A stretch of 64,000 nt of DNA from Lentisphaerota bacterium. Its GTDB lineage: Bacteria > Verrucomicrobiota > Lentisphaeria > Victivallales > Victivallaceae. The stretch spans positions 31,510 through 95,509 of the forward strand of contig SUWK01000002.1 in NCBI GenBank assembly GCA_015061525.1. Reading direction: 5' to 3'. Position 1 is the first letter of the stretch. Each line of letters opens with the position of its first letter. Of the stretch, positions 9,675 through 17,706 are shown piece by piece. A model generated the notes under the pieces. It had not been told where the DNA came from. It did no database searches and saw only the letters and a program-made list of their open reading frames with translations. A program made the position numbers and the translations under genes.

Positions 9675-11465
9675 ATGCGTAATGCTCTGAACATAACCAT
9701 CATCATCCTGCTGGCGGCGGTGGCCGCACTGCTGCTGATACTGATTTCGGCATTTGACCGGGCGCGGCAGGCAAATATCCTGCTCGCCGGGAAACTGGAT
9801 TCCTTTCAGAACAACAGTTCGCTTTCCCGCAGCAGCGTACGCAGTGGTGATTTTGCCAACATGCAGTATTTTTCATCCCGGGCAATTGACGGCGGAAAAC
9901 TTGCTGCAGCCATTTCCGCAGATCCGCCGGGTCTGAACCCGCTGCTTGCCAATGAAGCATCGGCACAGAGCATTTATTCGCTCTGTTCCATGACGCTTGC
10001 CGAAAGAGATTGGCAGAATCCGGAAAACTTCCGTCCGCTGCTTGCGGAAAGTTTTCAAATATCCCCGGATCGGAAAAGTTACCGCATCAAGCTCCGGCAG
10101 GGAGTCATGTGGCACGCATTTACCGATCCGGAAACCGGCAAATACCATCCGCAAACGGAAGTTACTGCCGAAGACCTCAAATTCACCATTGATGTTATCC
10201 GCGATCCCAAAGTCAACTGCGCCTCGCTGCGCAGTTATTACATTGATCTGCTGGAGGTCAAAGTCACCGGGAAATACGATTTGGAGATCATCTGGAAAAC
10301 CCGTTATTACGGATCTCTTGCCGCGACTTTGACCCTCTTTCCCCTGCCCCGTCACTTCTACATGCCCGACGGCAGGTTCGATCCGGAAAAATTCAACTGC
10401 GATCACGCCCGCAACCGGATGATCGTCGGCTGCGGCCCCTATAAATTGCAGCAGTGGACGGCTGCGCGCTCCATTTCTCTTGAACGCAACAGTGATTATA
10501 TCGGAACCGTATTCGGTGCCGCTCCGGCGATTTTGCAGCGGGAGTTTCAAATCATCAAGCTGCCCAACACTCAGTTCCAGTCACTGCTCGCCGGTAAACT
10601 CGGTATGCTCTCTCTCACCCCGGAACAGTGGCAGAAACGCACCGGCTCCAAAGAGTTTAACGGTGAAAGATTCCGCAAGATCAGCTATCCGGGTTCCGGT
10701 TACAGTTACATCGGCTACAACCAGCAGCTCCACTGTTTCAAAGATGCCAAAACCCGGCAGGCGTTGACCATGCTCATCGACCGGCAGGAGATCCTTGATA
10801 AACTCATGTACGGTCACGGCAGGATCGCCAAAGGCCCGTTCATCCCCGGGTCTGTTTATTCCGATCCGGAAATTTCGCCGTGGAAATACGATCCGGAACG
10901 TGCCAAAATCCTGCTCCGCGAAGCCGGATGGCGCGACAGTGACGGCGACGGTATTCTGGAAAGAAACGGTAAAAAGTTCTCATTCACCATGCTGCAGATA
11001 TCGGGCAGTTCCATGCAGATGCGGATGCTGCCGATGATCAAGGATTACTTCGCCGCCGCCGGTATCGACATGCAGCTGCAGACCGTGGAATGGAGCGTGC
11101 TGCTTGAACGGCTGAAAAAGCGGCAGTTTGAAGCGTGCAATCTGGGCTGGACCGGCTCGATAGACCCCGATCCGTATCAGATATTCCATTCCAGTCAATG
11201 TGCCGGTGACGGAGATAATTTCATCTCTTTCAAAAATGCTGCTCTGGATGATGCGATCCTTGAACTGCGGCAGGAGTTTGATATGGACAAACGGATCCGG
11301 ATCGCCCGGAAAATTGAAAAAATCCTTCATGAAGAGCAGCCGTACACTTTTATGTTTTATCCCGATGCTCTGCTGACGGTTTCCTGTGATTATGAAAATG
11401 TCAAAGTTTTCCCGCAGGGAGTGGAACCTTTGAGTTTCTTTATGAAAAAGGAGAAAATCCGATGA
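9675..11465 (+). CDS. Membrane-anchored extracellular solute-binding protein, family 5 (peptide type)
   Basis: About 597 residues. An uncleaved-looking N-terminal helix (ILLAAVAALLLILISAF) is followed by a short polar stalk and then an OppA/DppA-like fold: DPPGLNPL at the start of the mature domain, SFQISPDRKSYRIKLRQGVMWH split over the family signature, and the late block YDPERAKILLREAGW. Such proteins bind peptides or related ligands for an ABC importer, but no permease genes follow. The frame is open upstream to 9603, but that would lie inside lptG; ATG 9675, just after the lptG stop at 9669, is the sensible start. It overlaps ung by 4 bases. Confidence 0.8.
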   Translation: MRNALNITIIILLAAVAALLLILISAFDRARQANILLAGKLDSFQNNSSLSRSSVRSGDFANMQYFSSRAIDGGKLAAAISADPPGLNPLLANEASAQSIYSLCSMTLAERDWQNPENFRPLLAESFQISPDRKSYRIKLRQGVMWHAFTDPETGKYHPQTEVTAEDLKFTIDVIRDPKVNCASLRSYYIDLLEVKVTGKYDLEIIWKTRYYGSLAATLTLFPLPRHFYMPDGRFDPEKFNCDHARNRMIVGCGPYKLQQWTAARSISLERNSDYIGTVFGAAPAILQREFQIIKLPNTQFQSLLAGKLGMLSLTPEQWQKRTGSKEFNGERFRKISYPGSGYSYIGYNQQLHCFKDAKTRQALTMLIDRQEILDKLMYGHGRIAKGPFIPGSVYSDPEISPWKYDPERAKILLREAGWRDSDGDGILERNGKKFSFTMLQISGSSMQMRMLPMIKDYFAAAGIDMQLQTVEWSVLLERLKKRQFEACNLGWTGSIDPDPYQIFHSSQCAGDGDNFISFKNAALDDAILELRQEFDMDKRIRIARKIEKILHEEQPYTFMFYPDALLTVSCDYENVKVFPQGVEPLSFFMKKEKIR

Positions 11466-12112
11466 GTGCGCTGCTCCCGGAAATCTGGCGGGATTTCCTT
11501 GTTTCCGCCGGAAAATCTCCAGACTTGTGGGAAATTCCGCTGGCGAAGGTCAACGCCAGACGCAAAGAGTGTACGGTCTATCCGCCGGAACAGCTTGTTT
11601 TCAACGCCTTTGCTCTCACGCCGCCGGAAAAAGTAAAAATCGTCCTGCTCGGTCAAGACCCTTATCACGATGACGGTCAGGCTGAAGGGTTGGCATTTTC
11701 CGTACCCGATGGAGTTCCCCTGCCCCCGTCTTTGCGGAATATTTACAAAGAGTTTACCAGTGACCTCAACATTCCGGCACCGGCTTCCGGGCATTTGGGG
11801 CACTGGGCAGAAAAAGGTGTCCTGCTCATCAACGCTGTTCTTTCTGTAGATGCCCATACACCGGGCAGTCATGCTGAATACGGCTGGAAGGAATTCACCG
11901 ATGCCGTAATTTCAGCATTGAGTGAAAAAAAATCCGGTATCGTCTTTATGCTCTGGGGAGCTTTTGCCCGGAAAAAATCTGCGCTGATCGACCGTAAAAA
12001 ACACTTCATTCTGGAAAATGCCCATCCTTCACCGCTCTCTGCCTACCGGGGATTTTTCGGCAGCCGCCCATTCTCACAGGCGACTGCCCTTCTTGACGAC
12101 TGGCAATGGTAA
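11462..12112 (+). CDS. ung: Uracil-DNA glycosylase, family 1
   Basis: The 216-residue base-excision enzyme removes uracil from DNA. The water-activating motif GQDPYH (catalytic Asp66) and the C-terminal HPSPLSAYRGFFG motif, with His near 187 and the DNA-intercalating loop, are both present. The ATG overlaps the preceding stop (ATGA), so it is translationally coupled to the solute-binding protein. The stop codon (12110-12112) directly abuts the left target duplication of the inserted element at 12113, so the gene itself is intact. Confidence 0.95.
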   Translation: MSALLPEIWRDFLVSAGKSPDLWEIPLAKVNARRKECTVYPPEQLVFNAFALTPPEKVKIVLLGQDPYHDDGQAEGLAFSVPDGVPLPPSLRNIYKEFTSDLNIPAPASGHLGHWAEKGVLLINAVLSVDAHTPGSHAEYGWKEFTDAVISALSEKKSGIVFMLWGAFARKKSALIDRKKHFILENAHPSPLSAYRGFFGSRPFSQATALLDDWQW

Positions 12113-12121
12113 AAACATTAT
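12113..12121. repeat. Left target-site duplication, 9 bp
   Basis: AAACATTAT occurs here and again at 12570-12578, immediately outside the two inverted repeats of the 447-bp element. The right copy contains the thioredoxin stop codon; the left copy follows the ung stop. Confidence 0.75.
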
Positions 12122-12568
12122 GCTCTGTTCCCAATATAGGTTGACAACATATTGCGCACACAAGTTGTGGAGGGTGTTAGCAGCGTTCAGTTTGCCTGAG
12201 GGGCGGGACACTACGTTTCCCTCCCCTCAAACTCCCCTCCCTCAAGAACCTTCCCCGTGACTGTTGCGGGGCATTGGGTTCTTCCCTCGGAGGTATGCGC
12301 CGTTTACTCTGTGGGGCGACCGCCAGACCGGCTTTGCCGGTCGTCAAACGGCTGCGCCTTACGGCTTGCCTGGGCAGTCTTTCCACGGCGTAACCGGCTT
12401 TTGCTCGTCCTCCGCTCATCCTCGCAACTTTTGTTGCATCGGCTTTGCTCGCATGTAAATGCTCGCAAAGTTCATTCGCATGCGGACTGCGCGCTCGCAC
12501 CCTCGCGGTGCTCGCACCCGTGCGTTGAACGTTCCACGGAGGGCATCAACCAATATCGGGAACAGAGC
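12122..12568. mobile_element. 447-bp non-coding element with terminal inverted repeats (MITE-like)
   Basis: The ends are imperfect inverted repeats of 23 bp (12122-12144 and 12546-12568, 21 of 23 matching; outermost 11 bp GCTCTGTTCCC identical). A 9-bp direct repeat flanks them, with one extra base on the right. Inside are several short perfect stems separated by TC or TCGC: GACCGGC/GCCGGTC (12326-12342), GCAAC/GTTGC (12424-12437), GCAT/ATGC (12451-12462), GCACC/GGTGC (12497-12511) and GCAC/GTGC (12514-12523). Read on the minus strand, 12195-12255 resembles the TTCTTGA..GGGAG..GGG repeat found in the pseudopilin cassettes. No transposase is encoded; the open frames across it have no recognisable product. 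It separates ung and the thioredoxin gene, which without it would be about 5 bp apart. Confidence 0.75.
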
Positions 12569-12569
12569 C

Positions 12570-12578
12570 AAACATTAT
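12570..12578. repeat. Right target-site duplication, 9 bp
   Basis: Copy of AAACATTAT matching 12113-12121; it contains the TAA stop (12575-12577, minus strand) of the thioredoxin-like gene. Confidence 0.75.
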
Positions 12579-12898
12579 TCCGGTTGATTGAAAAGTTCCA
12601 TGACATCTTCGGCATCTGAAGTACCGACCAATCTTTCGATCTCTTCGCCATCGCGGAAAACCACCAGTGTCGGAACGATATCAACTTCAAATTTTGCCGC
12701 TATCACCGGTGCTTCGTCAATGTCTATTCTGGTAATTTTCACCTGTGCCGGAAAGCGGTCTTCATCTGCCAACGCATTAAGCACGTCATTCTGCTTGTGA
12801 CACGGCCCGTGCCACTGGGCAAAAAAATCCACCAGTACCACTCCGTCACGCACTGCCACCGGGAAAGCAGCGGCTGAAATTTTTTCGATTTTCTGCAT
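12575..12898 (-). CDS. Thioredoxin-like protein with WHGPC active site
   Basis: 107 residues with a thioredoxin fold pattern: VVLVDFFAQWHGPCHKQ near the N-terminus, the cis-proline region IVPTLVVFRDGEE, and VGTSDAEDVMELF at the end. The classic redox pair WCGPC is WHGPC here: the first cysteine codon is replaced by CAC (histidine), leaving only the resolving Cys. It therefore cannot form the usual active-site disulphide and may act as a monothiol, a chaperone-like or a regulatory protein. The start is ATG 12898, preceded by GAGGAGG at 6 bases; a longer frame to 12931 is not needed. Its stop lies in the target duplication of the 447-bp element. Confidence 0.85.
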   Translation of the reverse strand: MQKIEKISAAAFPVAVRDGVVLVDFFAQWHGPCHKQNDVLNALADEDRFPAQVKITRIDIDEAPVIAAKFEVDIVPTLVVFRDGEEIERLVGTSDAEDVMELFNQPE

Positions 12899-12967
12899 AT
12901 TTTCCTCCTCAAAAATTCCCTCTATCTGCAATATAAATCAATGAAAAGAAAAAACAATCCCCCCGGC

Positions 12968-13008
12968 AAAAAAAACGCCCTGAACTCCGGAATTTCAGAG
13001 TTCAAGGC
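12968..13008 (-). terminator. Rho-independent terminator of cysS
   Basis: On the minus strand CTTGAACTCTG pairs with CGGAGTTCAGGG around a short AAATTC loop, followed by eight T residues (12975 to 12968). It lies 18 bp after the cysS stop. Confidence 0.85.
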
Positions 13009-13025
13009 AGACAAGTCAGAGCTTT

Positions 13026-14438
13026 TCAGAGCTTTTTCAGTTCCCATGCTCCGCCGGGAACATCCTTGATTGCATAACCGAGTTTGGTCAATTCATCACG
13101 CAGACGGTCGCTTTCTGCAAAGTTTTTCGCTTTACGCGCGGCTGCACGCGCTTCAGCAAGAGCAGTAACTTCTGCCGGAACCGCAGCACTCTCACGCACC
13201 GCATCAACTTCAAAGCAGGCAATGACCCGGTCAAAATCCCGGAATGCCGCCAGCACCGCTTCGGCACCGTTTTTGGAAAGTTTCTGTTCATCAGCCAGAC
13301 GGTTCGCTCCGCGCATCAGATCAAACGCCGCCGCCAGAGCCGGAGCAATGTTCAGATCATCCGCCATAGCGGATGCAAAATCATTCTTTGCCCCGCTTAC
13401 CAATTCACTGACCTCAGAACCATCACCATCGGCAGTCACGCCGCGCAAACGGTCAAAAAGCGCATCAAATTTGCCGAGCGTTTCCCGTGCCTGACCAAGA
13501 GCATCCAGAGTAAAGTTGAGTTTTTTACGGTAATGCGCGCCGACCAGCACCCAGCGGATCTCTCTGCCGCTCCAGCCTTTATTCTGCAAATCACGCAGAG
13601 TATAAAAATTGCCCAGAGATTTGGACATTTTAGTACCGTCAACCATCAGGTGTTCACAATGCAGCCAGTAATTTACCCATTTTTTGCCGGTGGCACTCTC
13701 GCTCTGAGCGATCTCATCCTCATGGTGGGGGAACATGTTATCCACACCACCGGTATGAATGTCGAAAGATTCACCGAGATACTTCATCGACATGGCACTG
13801 CATTCAATATGCCATCCCGGACGCCCCTTGCCCCAGGGACTCTCCCAGAAGACGTCACCATCGGCTTCATCCCACGCTTTCCACAACGCAAAGTCACCAA
13901 CCGCATCTTTGGCGTACTCATCAGTGGAAATACGCACGCCGTCACGCTGGTTTTCCCGGTCGATATGGGCAAGTTTGCCGTAATCTTTGCACTTGTCAAT
14001 GGAAAAGTATATGCACTTATCCTGCGCCTGATAGGCAAAACCCTTATCCATCAGTGTCTGGATGAGGTTTATCATCTCCGGGATATGATCGGTCGCCGCC
14101 GGATAGATCTCCGCAGGTTCGATCTTCAACGTTTTAATATCTTCAAAAAACGCTTTTTTGTACTTCGCGGTAAATTCACACAGCGGCAATCCCTCTTTCC
14201 GGGAATCGCGGATGGTCTTATCATCCACGTCGGTCAGGTTCATCACCTGAGTCACGGCATAACCGAAATATTCCAGCGTCCGGCGCAGAATGTCTTCAAA
14301 AACATACGCCCGGAAGTTGCCGATATGAGCAAAGTTGTAAACCGTGGGCCCGCAGGTGTACATTTTGGCGCAACCGCTGGTCAATGCCTCAAATGTCATC
14401 TGACGGCGTTCAAGAGTGTTGAAAAAACGCACTTCCAT
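13026..14438 (-). CDS. cysS: Cysteinyl-tRNA synthetase
   Basis: The 470-residue class I synthetase charges tRNA-Cys. It has the HIGH-type motif AHIGNFRAYVFEDIL after CGPTVYN (the Cys of CGPT is a zinc ligand), further zinc ligands around WHIECSAM and HHEDE, and the KMSKSLGNF loop near residue 275. The C-terminal anticodon-binding helical region ends ELTKLGYAIKDVPGGAWEL. The length is standard. GGAGAAG precedes the ATG. It has its own terminator and a long upstream region shared with the ABC exporter gene. Confidence 0.95.
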   Translation of the reverse strand: MEVRFFNTLERRQMTFEALTSGCAKMYTCGPTVYNFAHIGNFRAYVFEDILRRTLEYFGYAVTQVMNLTDVDDKTIRDSRKEGLPLCEFTAKYKKAFFEDIKTLKIEPAEIYPAATDHIPEMINLIQTLMDKGFAYQAQDKCIYFSIDKCKDYGKLAHIDRENQRDGVRISTDEYAKDAVGDFALWKAWDEADGDVFWESPWGKGRPGWHIECSAMSMKYLGESFDIHTGGVDNMFPHHEDEIAQSESATGKKWVNYWLHCEHLMVDGTKMSKSLGNFYTLRDLQNKGWSGREIRWVLVGAHYRKKLNFTLDALGQARETLGKFDALFDRLRGVTADGDGSEVSELVSGAKNDFASAMADDLNIAPALAAAFDLMRGANRLADEQKLSKNGAEAVLAAFRDFDRVIACFEVDAVRESAAVPAEVTALAEARAAARKAKNFAESDRLRDELTKLGYAIKDVPGGAWELKKL

Positions 14439-14883
14439 ATTCTCTTCTCCAAAAATTTTTTATGGTATCGCTTATAATGTAATCTGTCACAGTTGATTTT
14501 TCAACTTGCAAACTGCGCTTATCGGCTTTATATTATTATAATTGTTAATTTTTTGGTAATGTTCCAAATTTTGTGAAGCGGAAGCATGAGCTTATAAACA
14601 AACATTTCTATCAGTGTATAAAACATATCACACAAGTTGTGATTTGTCAACAAAGCCGGTACGGGTTTGATCCAACCGGCTTGTCAAGGCGTAGCTTTAT
14701 GCGAAGACTGATGGATGGATTGCGGAGGAAGGTCGTGTTTTGCGACGAGTACGGAGCAGTAGTGTACTATGTACTCGACGGCTCCGGCACAGGAGCAAGG
14801 CGCGAGATTACCCGCAAGGTGCCAGTGCAGGTTAGATTTTTCACAAAATTCAGGACAACAACAATTTTTTCAGGATTCAGGAT
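14439..14883. other. Intergenic region (445 bp) with stem-loops, no clear gene
   Basis: Between the divergent cysS and ABC exporter genes. It holds the dyad ATCACA-CAAGT-TGTGAT (14627-14643), a GCCGGT/ACCGGC stem (about 14658-14683) and a longer imperfect stem formed by CGACGAGTAC and GTACTCGACG (about 14738-14779). The GC-rich stretch 14640-14830 contrasts with AT-rich DNA on both sides and looks like acquired sequence. A reading frame with a GTG start (14573-14887) spans it but matches nothing I recognise and has no ribosome binding site. Promoters for both flanking genes must lie here; none is strong. Confidence 0.4.
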
Positions 14884-16545
14884 ATGAAATCTTTTATTGC
14901 ACAACTGCGCTGGCTTTTTACGCCGCGCGATAAACGGAAATTTATTTTCATCGCCGTATTGATGGCATTTTCAGCATTGCTGGAATTGTTTGGGATCGGT
15001 ATTCTGCTGGGGGCAGCTACGGTTTTTCTCGCTCCTGAAAGCGGGCTCGGCGTCACCACAACCGGAATTTTATCCCGATTGTTCCCCGGCGTCCCGGCAC
15101 AATATCACACGGCATTGGCAATTTCCGGTATCGGCCTCCTGCTGGCAGCCAAAAATATCGTTGCCGTACAAATCGTACATATCCAGTCAAAATTCATTTT
15201 TACCAAGCGCGATGAATTGGCAAAACGACTCTTCAAAACTTACCTCTGCGCAGATTACAAAAATTTCAGCGCTCTTTCCACTGATTACTGCATCAGCAGT
15301 TTTTCCCGTTTGAATGATATGGGAACCCTCGTACTGCTGCCATCCATGCAGGTGCTTTCCGATATACTGGTGATCGCATTATTGACTGTCACAGCCGTAT
15401 ATCTGTATCCGGTAGTGTCACTTTCCGGAATCGTTTTCATGCTGGTGATCGCAGCCGGTGTATCCGCTGCAACCGCCAAGGCAAACAAAAAATACGGCCG
15501 GCAGCTCATTGTTCACCACATTGACGAAAACCGGATACTTCAAGCCGGCATCACCGGCAAAAAAACTGTCTTATGTGCAGCAAAAACGGAGTTCTTCATT
15601 GAAAAATTCGCCGTTGCCAACCGGGATCTCAACCGGATCTACCGCAAACTCTACAATCTCGGACAACTGCCGCGGCTCTCTCTGGAATCAGCCTCCATCC
15701 TGCTCGTAACCGGAGTTTTTTCCGTCATGGTGATATTGAATGTCCCTAAAACTGATATCATGCTGACATTCGCCGTTTTGACCGCTGTCATAGGCAGAAT
15801 ACTCCCGGCAATGAGCCGCTGTCACTACAATCTGACCCTCATCCGCCAACACAGCCCGCTTATGAAAGCCATCTGCAGCGATTTACGCGAATTACCGCAG
15901 GAACCGGAGCCATCCGGTATCGCCGCCAATGCAGCAGAAACAATTAAATTCAACAACATCACGTTTTCTTATCAGGACGGTAAAACTATTTTTGACAACT
16001 TCTCCCTCACCATCCAGCCGAAGACCTCCCTCTCCATCGCCGGACGTTCCGGCAGAGGTAAAACCACACTTATTGATCTGCTCCTCGGTCTGCTCAACCC
16101 GGATTCCGGCACCATTACTGCCGGAAATGTTCCCATCAACAACGACCTTGCCGCATGGCGCAGACAGATCGGCATCGTGCCGCAAAATATTTTTCTGCTG
16201 GAAGGGACTGTCGCTGAAAACGTTGCTTTCGGAGAGAACAATATTGATCTTGAAAAAGTAAAACGCTCCCTCCGGCTCGCCGGATTGAGCGATTTTGCTC
16301 CTGATTTCCTCCTCACCGCTCAAGGAAACCTTTCCGGAGGTCAACGGCAGAGGATCGGTATCGCCAGAGCGTTGTACCACGATGCCAAACTGCTCATCCT
16401 TGATGAAGCTACCAGCGCACTGGATACCGACACTGAAAACGCTTTCTGCGAAGTTCTCAACGGTCTTAAAGGAAAACTCACCCTCATCGTCATCTCACAC
16501 CGTCAATCCACTCTGGATGCCTGTGATGAAAAACTCGTTCTTTAA
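14884..16545 (+). CDS. ABC exporter (fused membrane and ATPase domains)
   Basis: 553 residues. Six membrane helices occupy about 1-320; the nucleotide-binding domain (about 345-553) has Walker A GRSGRGKTT, the signature LSGGQRQRIGIARALY and Walker B LLILDEATSALD with the H-loop SHRQS. The layout and the N-terminal LELFGIGILLGAATVFL region resemble lipid- or oligosaccharide-flipping half-transporters such as MsbA or PglK, which act as homodimers. In Walker A the usual Gly-Lys-Ser-Thr is Gly-Lys-Thr-Thr, a common variant. No neighbouring gene identifies the substrate. It is convergent with the DMT permease gene, 40 bp away. Confidence 0.85.
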   Translation: MKSFIAQLRWLFTPRDKRKFIFIAVLMAFSALLELFGIGILLGAATVFLAPESGLGVTTTGILSRLFPGVPAQYHTALAISGIGLLLAAKNIVAVQIVHIQSKFIFTKRDELAKRLFKTYLCADYKNFSALSTDYCISSFSRLNDMGTLVLLPSMQVLSDILVIALLTVTAVYLYPVVSLSGIVFMLVIAAGVSAATAKANKKYGRQLIVHHIDENRILQAGITGKKTVLCAAKTEFFIEKFAVANRDLNRIYRKLYNLGQLPRLSLESASILLVTGVFSVMVILNVPKTDIMLTFAVLTAVIGRILPAMSRCHYNLTLIRQHSPLMKAICSDLRELPQEPEPSGIAANAAETIKFNNITFSYQDGKTIFDNFSLTIQPKTSLSIAGRSGRGKTTLIDLLLGLLNPDSGTITAGNVPINNDLAAWRRQIGIVPQNIFLLEGTVAENVAFGENNIDLEKVKRSLRLAGLSDFAPDFLLTAQGNLSGGQRQRIGIARALYHDAKLLILDEATSALDTDTENAFCEVLNGLKGKLTLIVISHRQSTLDACDEKLVL

Positions 16546-16585
16546 AACTCTCTCTTGAATACGGAAGGCGGAAGTATGCTGCCGG

Positions 16586-17524
16586 TCACTGCAGTGCCAG
16601 ACAAACCAAACCGGAAATGCACAAAACAAGTGAAATAATCTGTACCGGTTTGGCTTTTTCTTTCAGAATAAATATACTCGTCAAAGTAAAACTTACGATA
16701 CAGGAACCCACCATCATCGGGTAACACAGCATACCAAGTCCATATTTACCCATGACAAACATTCCCGGATAAAAGAGCAAATAGCTGGTAAGCAAACTGA
16801 ATGTCTGCAATACCCCTACATATTTCCACAAATGCAGATTGACAAAATTCTCTTTCAGCTGCCGTTTTTTCTCTTCATTCAGCGTAAAAAGCATATAACC
16901 GACCGATGCTGCCACCGCTCCGGCGGAGGTCGCCATCGTACAGAATATACTGCTGACCATCCGCGCTTCCGGATAATACGTCGGCAAAGTTGCCAGATTC
17001 TGCTGAACAGCACAGATCGTCAACGCACAAAATGATATAAGTTTCCACGCCCCGCCGGATCTGGTACTGTTATCCTTGGCCATGCCAAATCCGGCCAGTG
17101 CCATCAGCAGCAATACCACACCGATCGCTTTCATCCAGTTCACACCGGTATTGAAAAAGATCATTCCGACTATGAACGGAAACACCATCGCAGACTGAAT
17201 GATCGACCAGATTATGCCGTTTGGCCCATGCTGCATAGCTTTGGACATCAACTGCAGCATGAAAAAATTCAAAAATCCTGAAAAAAAGTAGAGTCCCAGT
17301 GTGATCAACAGCCATTTAAGCGGACACTCCGGAGCGGACGCCCCGGTAAAAAATACGATCACCAAACTGGCAAGCGTCGAAACCACCGCTCCGAAAAACT
17401 GTACCAGTGCCACATTTACACCTTTTTTGGGAGCATCCCCCATCACCAGGCCAACCAGACACCAGCTCGTTCCGACCGTTACCATCGCAGCAATACCGAA
17501 ACCCAATGTATTGAATATTTCCAT
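16586..17524 (-). CDS. DMT-superfamily permease (EamA/RhaT-like)
   Basis: The 312-residue protein has ten hydrophobic helices, consistent with the drug/metabolite transporter superfamily. Two five-helix halves are suggested by the central loop GMAKDNSTRSGGAWK and by a positively charged cytoplasmic stretch NEEKKRQLKEN. The overall length and the final segment EKAKPVQIISLVLCISGLVCLALQ (given here as the family-typical last helix) fit sugar or amino-acid transporters of this group. The gene stands alone between the ABC exporter and the dehydrogenase operon, so the substrate cannot be inferred. Confidence 0.7.
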   Translation of the reverse strand: MEIFNTLGFGIAAMVTVGTSWCLVGLVMGDAPKKGVNVALVQFFGAVVSTLASLVIVFFTGASAPECPLKWLLITLGLYFFSGFLNFFMLQLMSKAMQHGPNGIIWSIIQSAMVFPFIVGMIFFNTGVNWMKAIGVVLLLMALAGFGMAKDNSTRSGGAWKLISFCALTICAVQQNLATLPTYYPEARMVSSIFCTMATSAGAVAASVGYMLFTLNEEKKRQLKENFVNLHLWKYVGVLQTFSLLTSYLLFYPGMFVMGKYGLGMLCYPMMVGSCIVSFTLTSIFILKEKAKPVQIISLVLCISGLVCLALQ

Positions 17525-17606
17525 GATTATATCTCTTTTTATGTTGTTTTTTGGGGGGATATCCCTGAATTTTCACAAAAATCAAAATCTTGAATTTTTC
17601 AATCTG

Positions 17607-17646
17607 CGGCGCAAAAACATGCCGTTTCCCTCATCTCTTTGCGCCG
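17607..17646. other. Stem-loop with 9-bp perfect arms
   Basis: CGGCGCAAA (17607-17615) and TTTGCGCCG (17638-17646) are exact inverted repeats with a 22-base loop in the gap between the DMT gene start and the dehydrogenase operon end. It may be a transcript-end structure or part of the DMT gene leader. Confidence 0.5.
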
Positions 17647-17653
17647 TATATTG

Positions 17654-17693
17654 AAAGTGCGGAACCGGAAAACAAAATCCGGTTCCGCACTTT
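17654..17693 (-). terminator. Strong stem-loop at the end of the deoR-E2-E3-E1-dehydrogenase operon
   Basis: Sixteen-base perfect arms (17654-17669 and 17678-17693, AAAGTGCGGAACCGGA and its complement) surround an 8-base loop, 14 bp after the last gene of the operon. The stem itself ends in T residues but no long U-tract follows, so it may act as a terminator or as a 3'-end stabiliser. Confidence 0.7.
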
Positions 17694-17706
17694 GACAACG
17701 GAATAA

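Noticed and set aside
12177..12619. Protein genes inside the 447-bp element (open frames on both strands)
   Set aside because: The frames run through hairpins, cross the inverted repeats and the flanking gene, have no ribosome binding site and resemble no family.
14573..14887. A 104-residue gene before the ABC exporter
   Set aside because: It starts with GTG without a ribosome binding site, overlaps the exporter start, and its sequence follows the inverted repeats of the DNA rather than any protein pattern.
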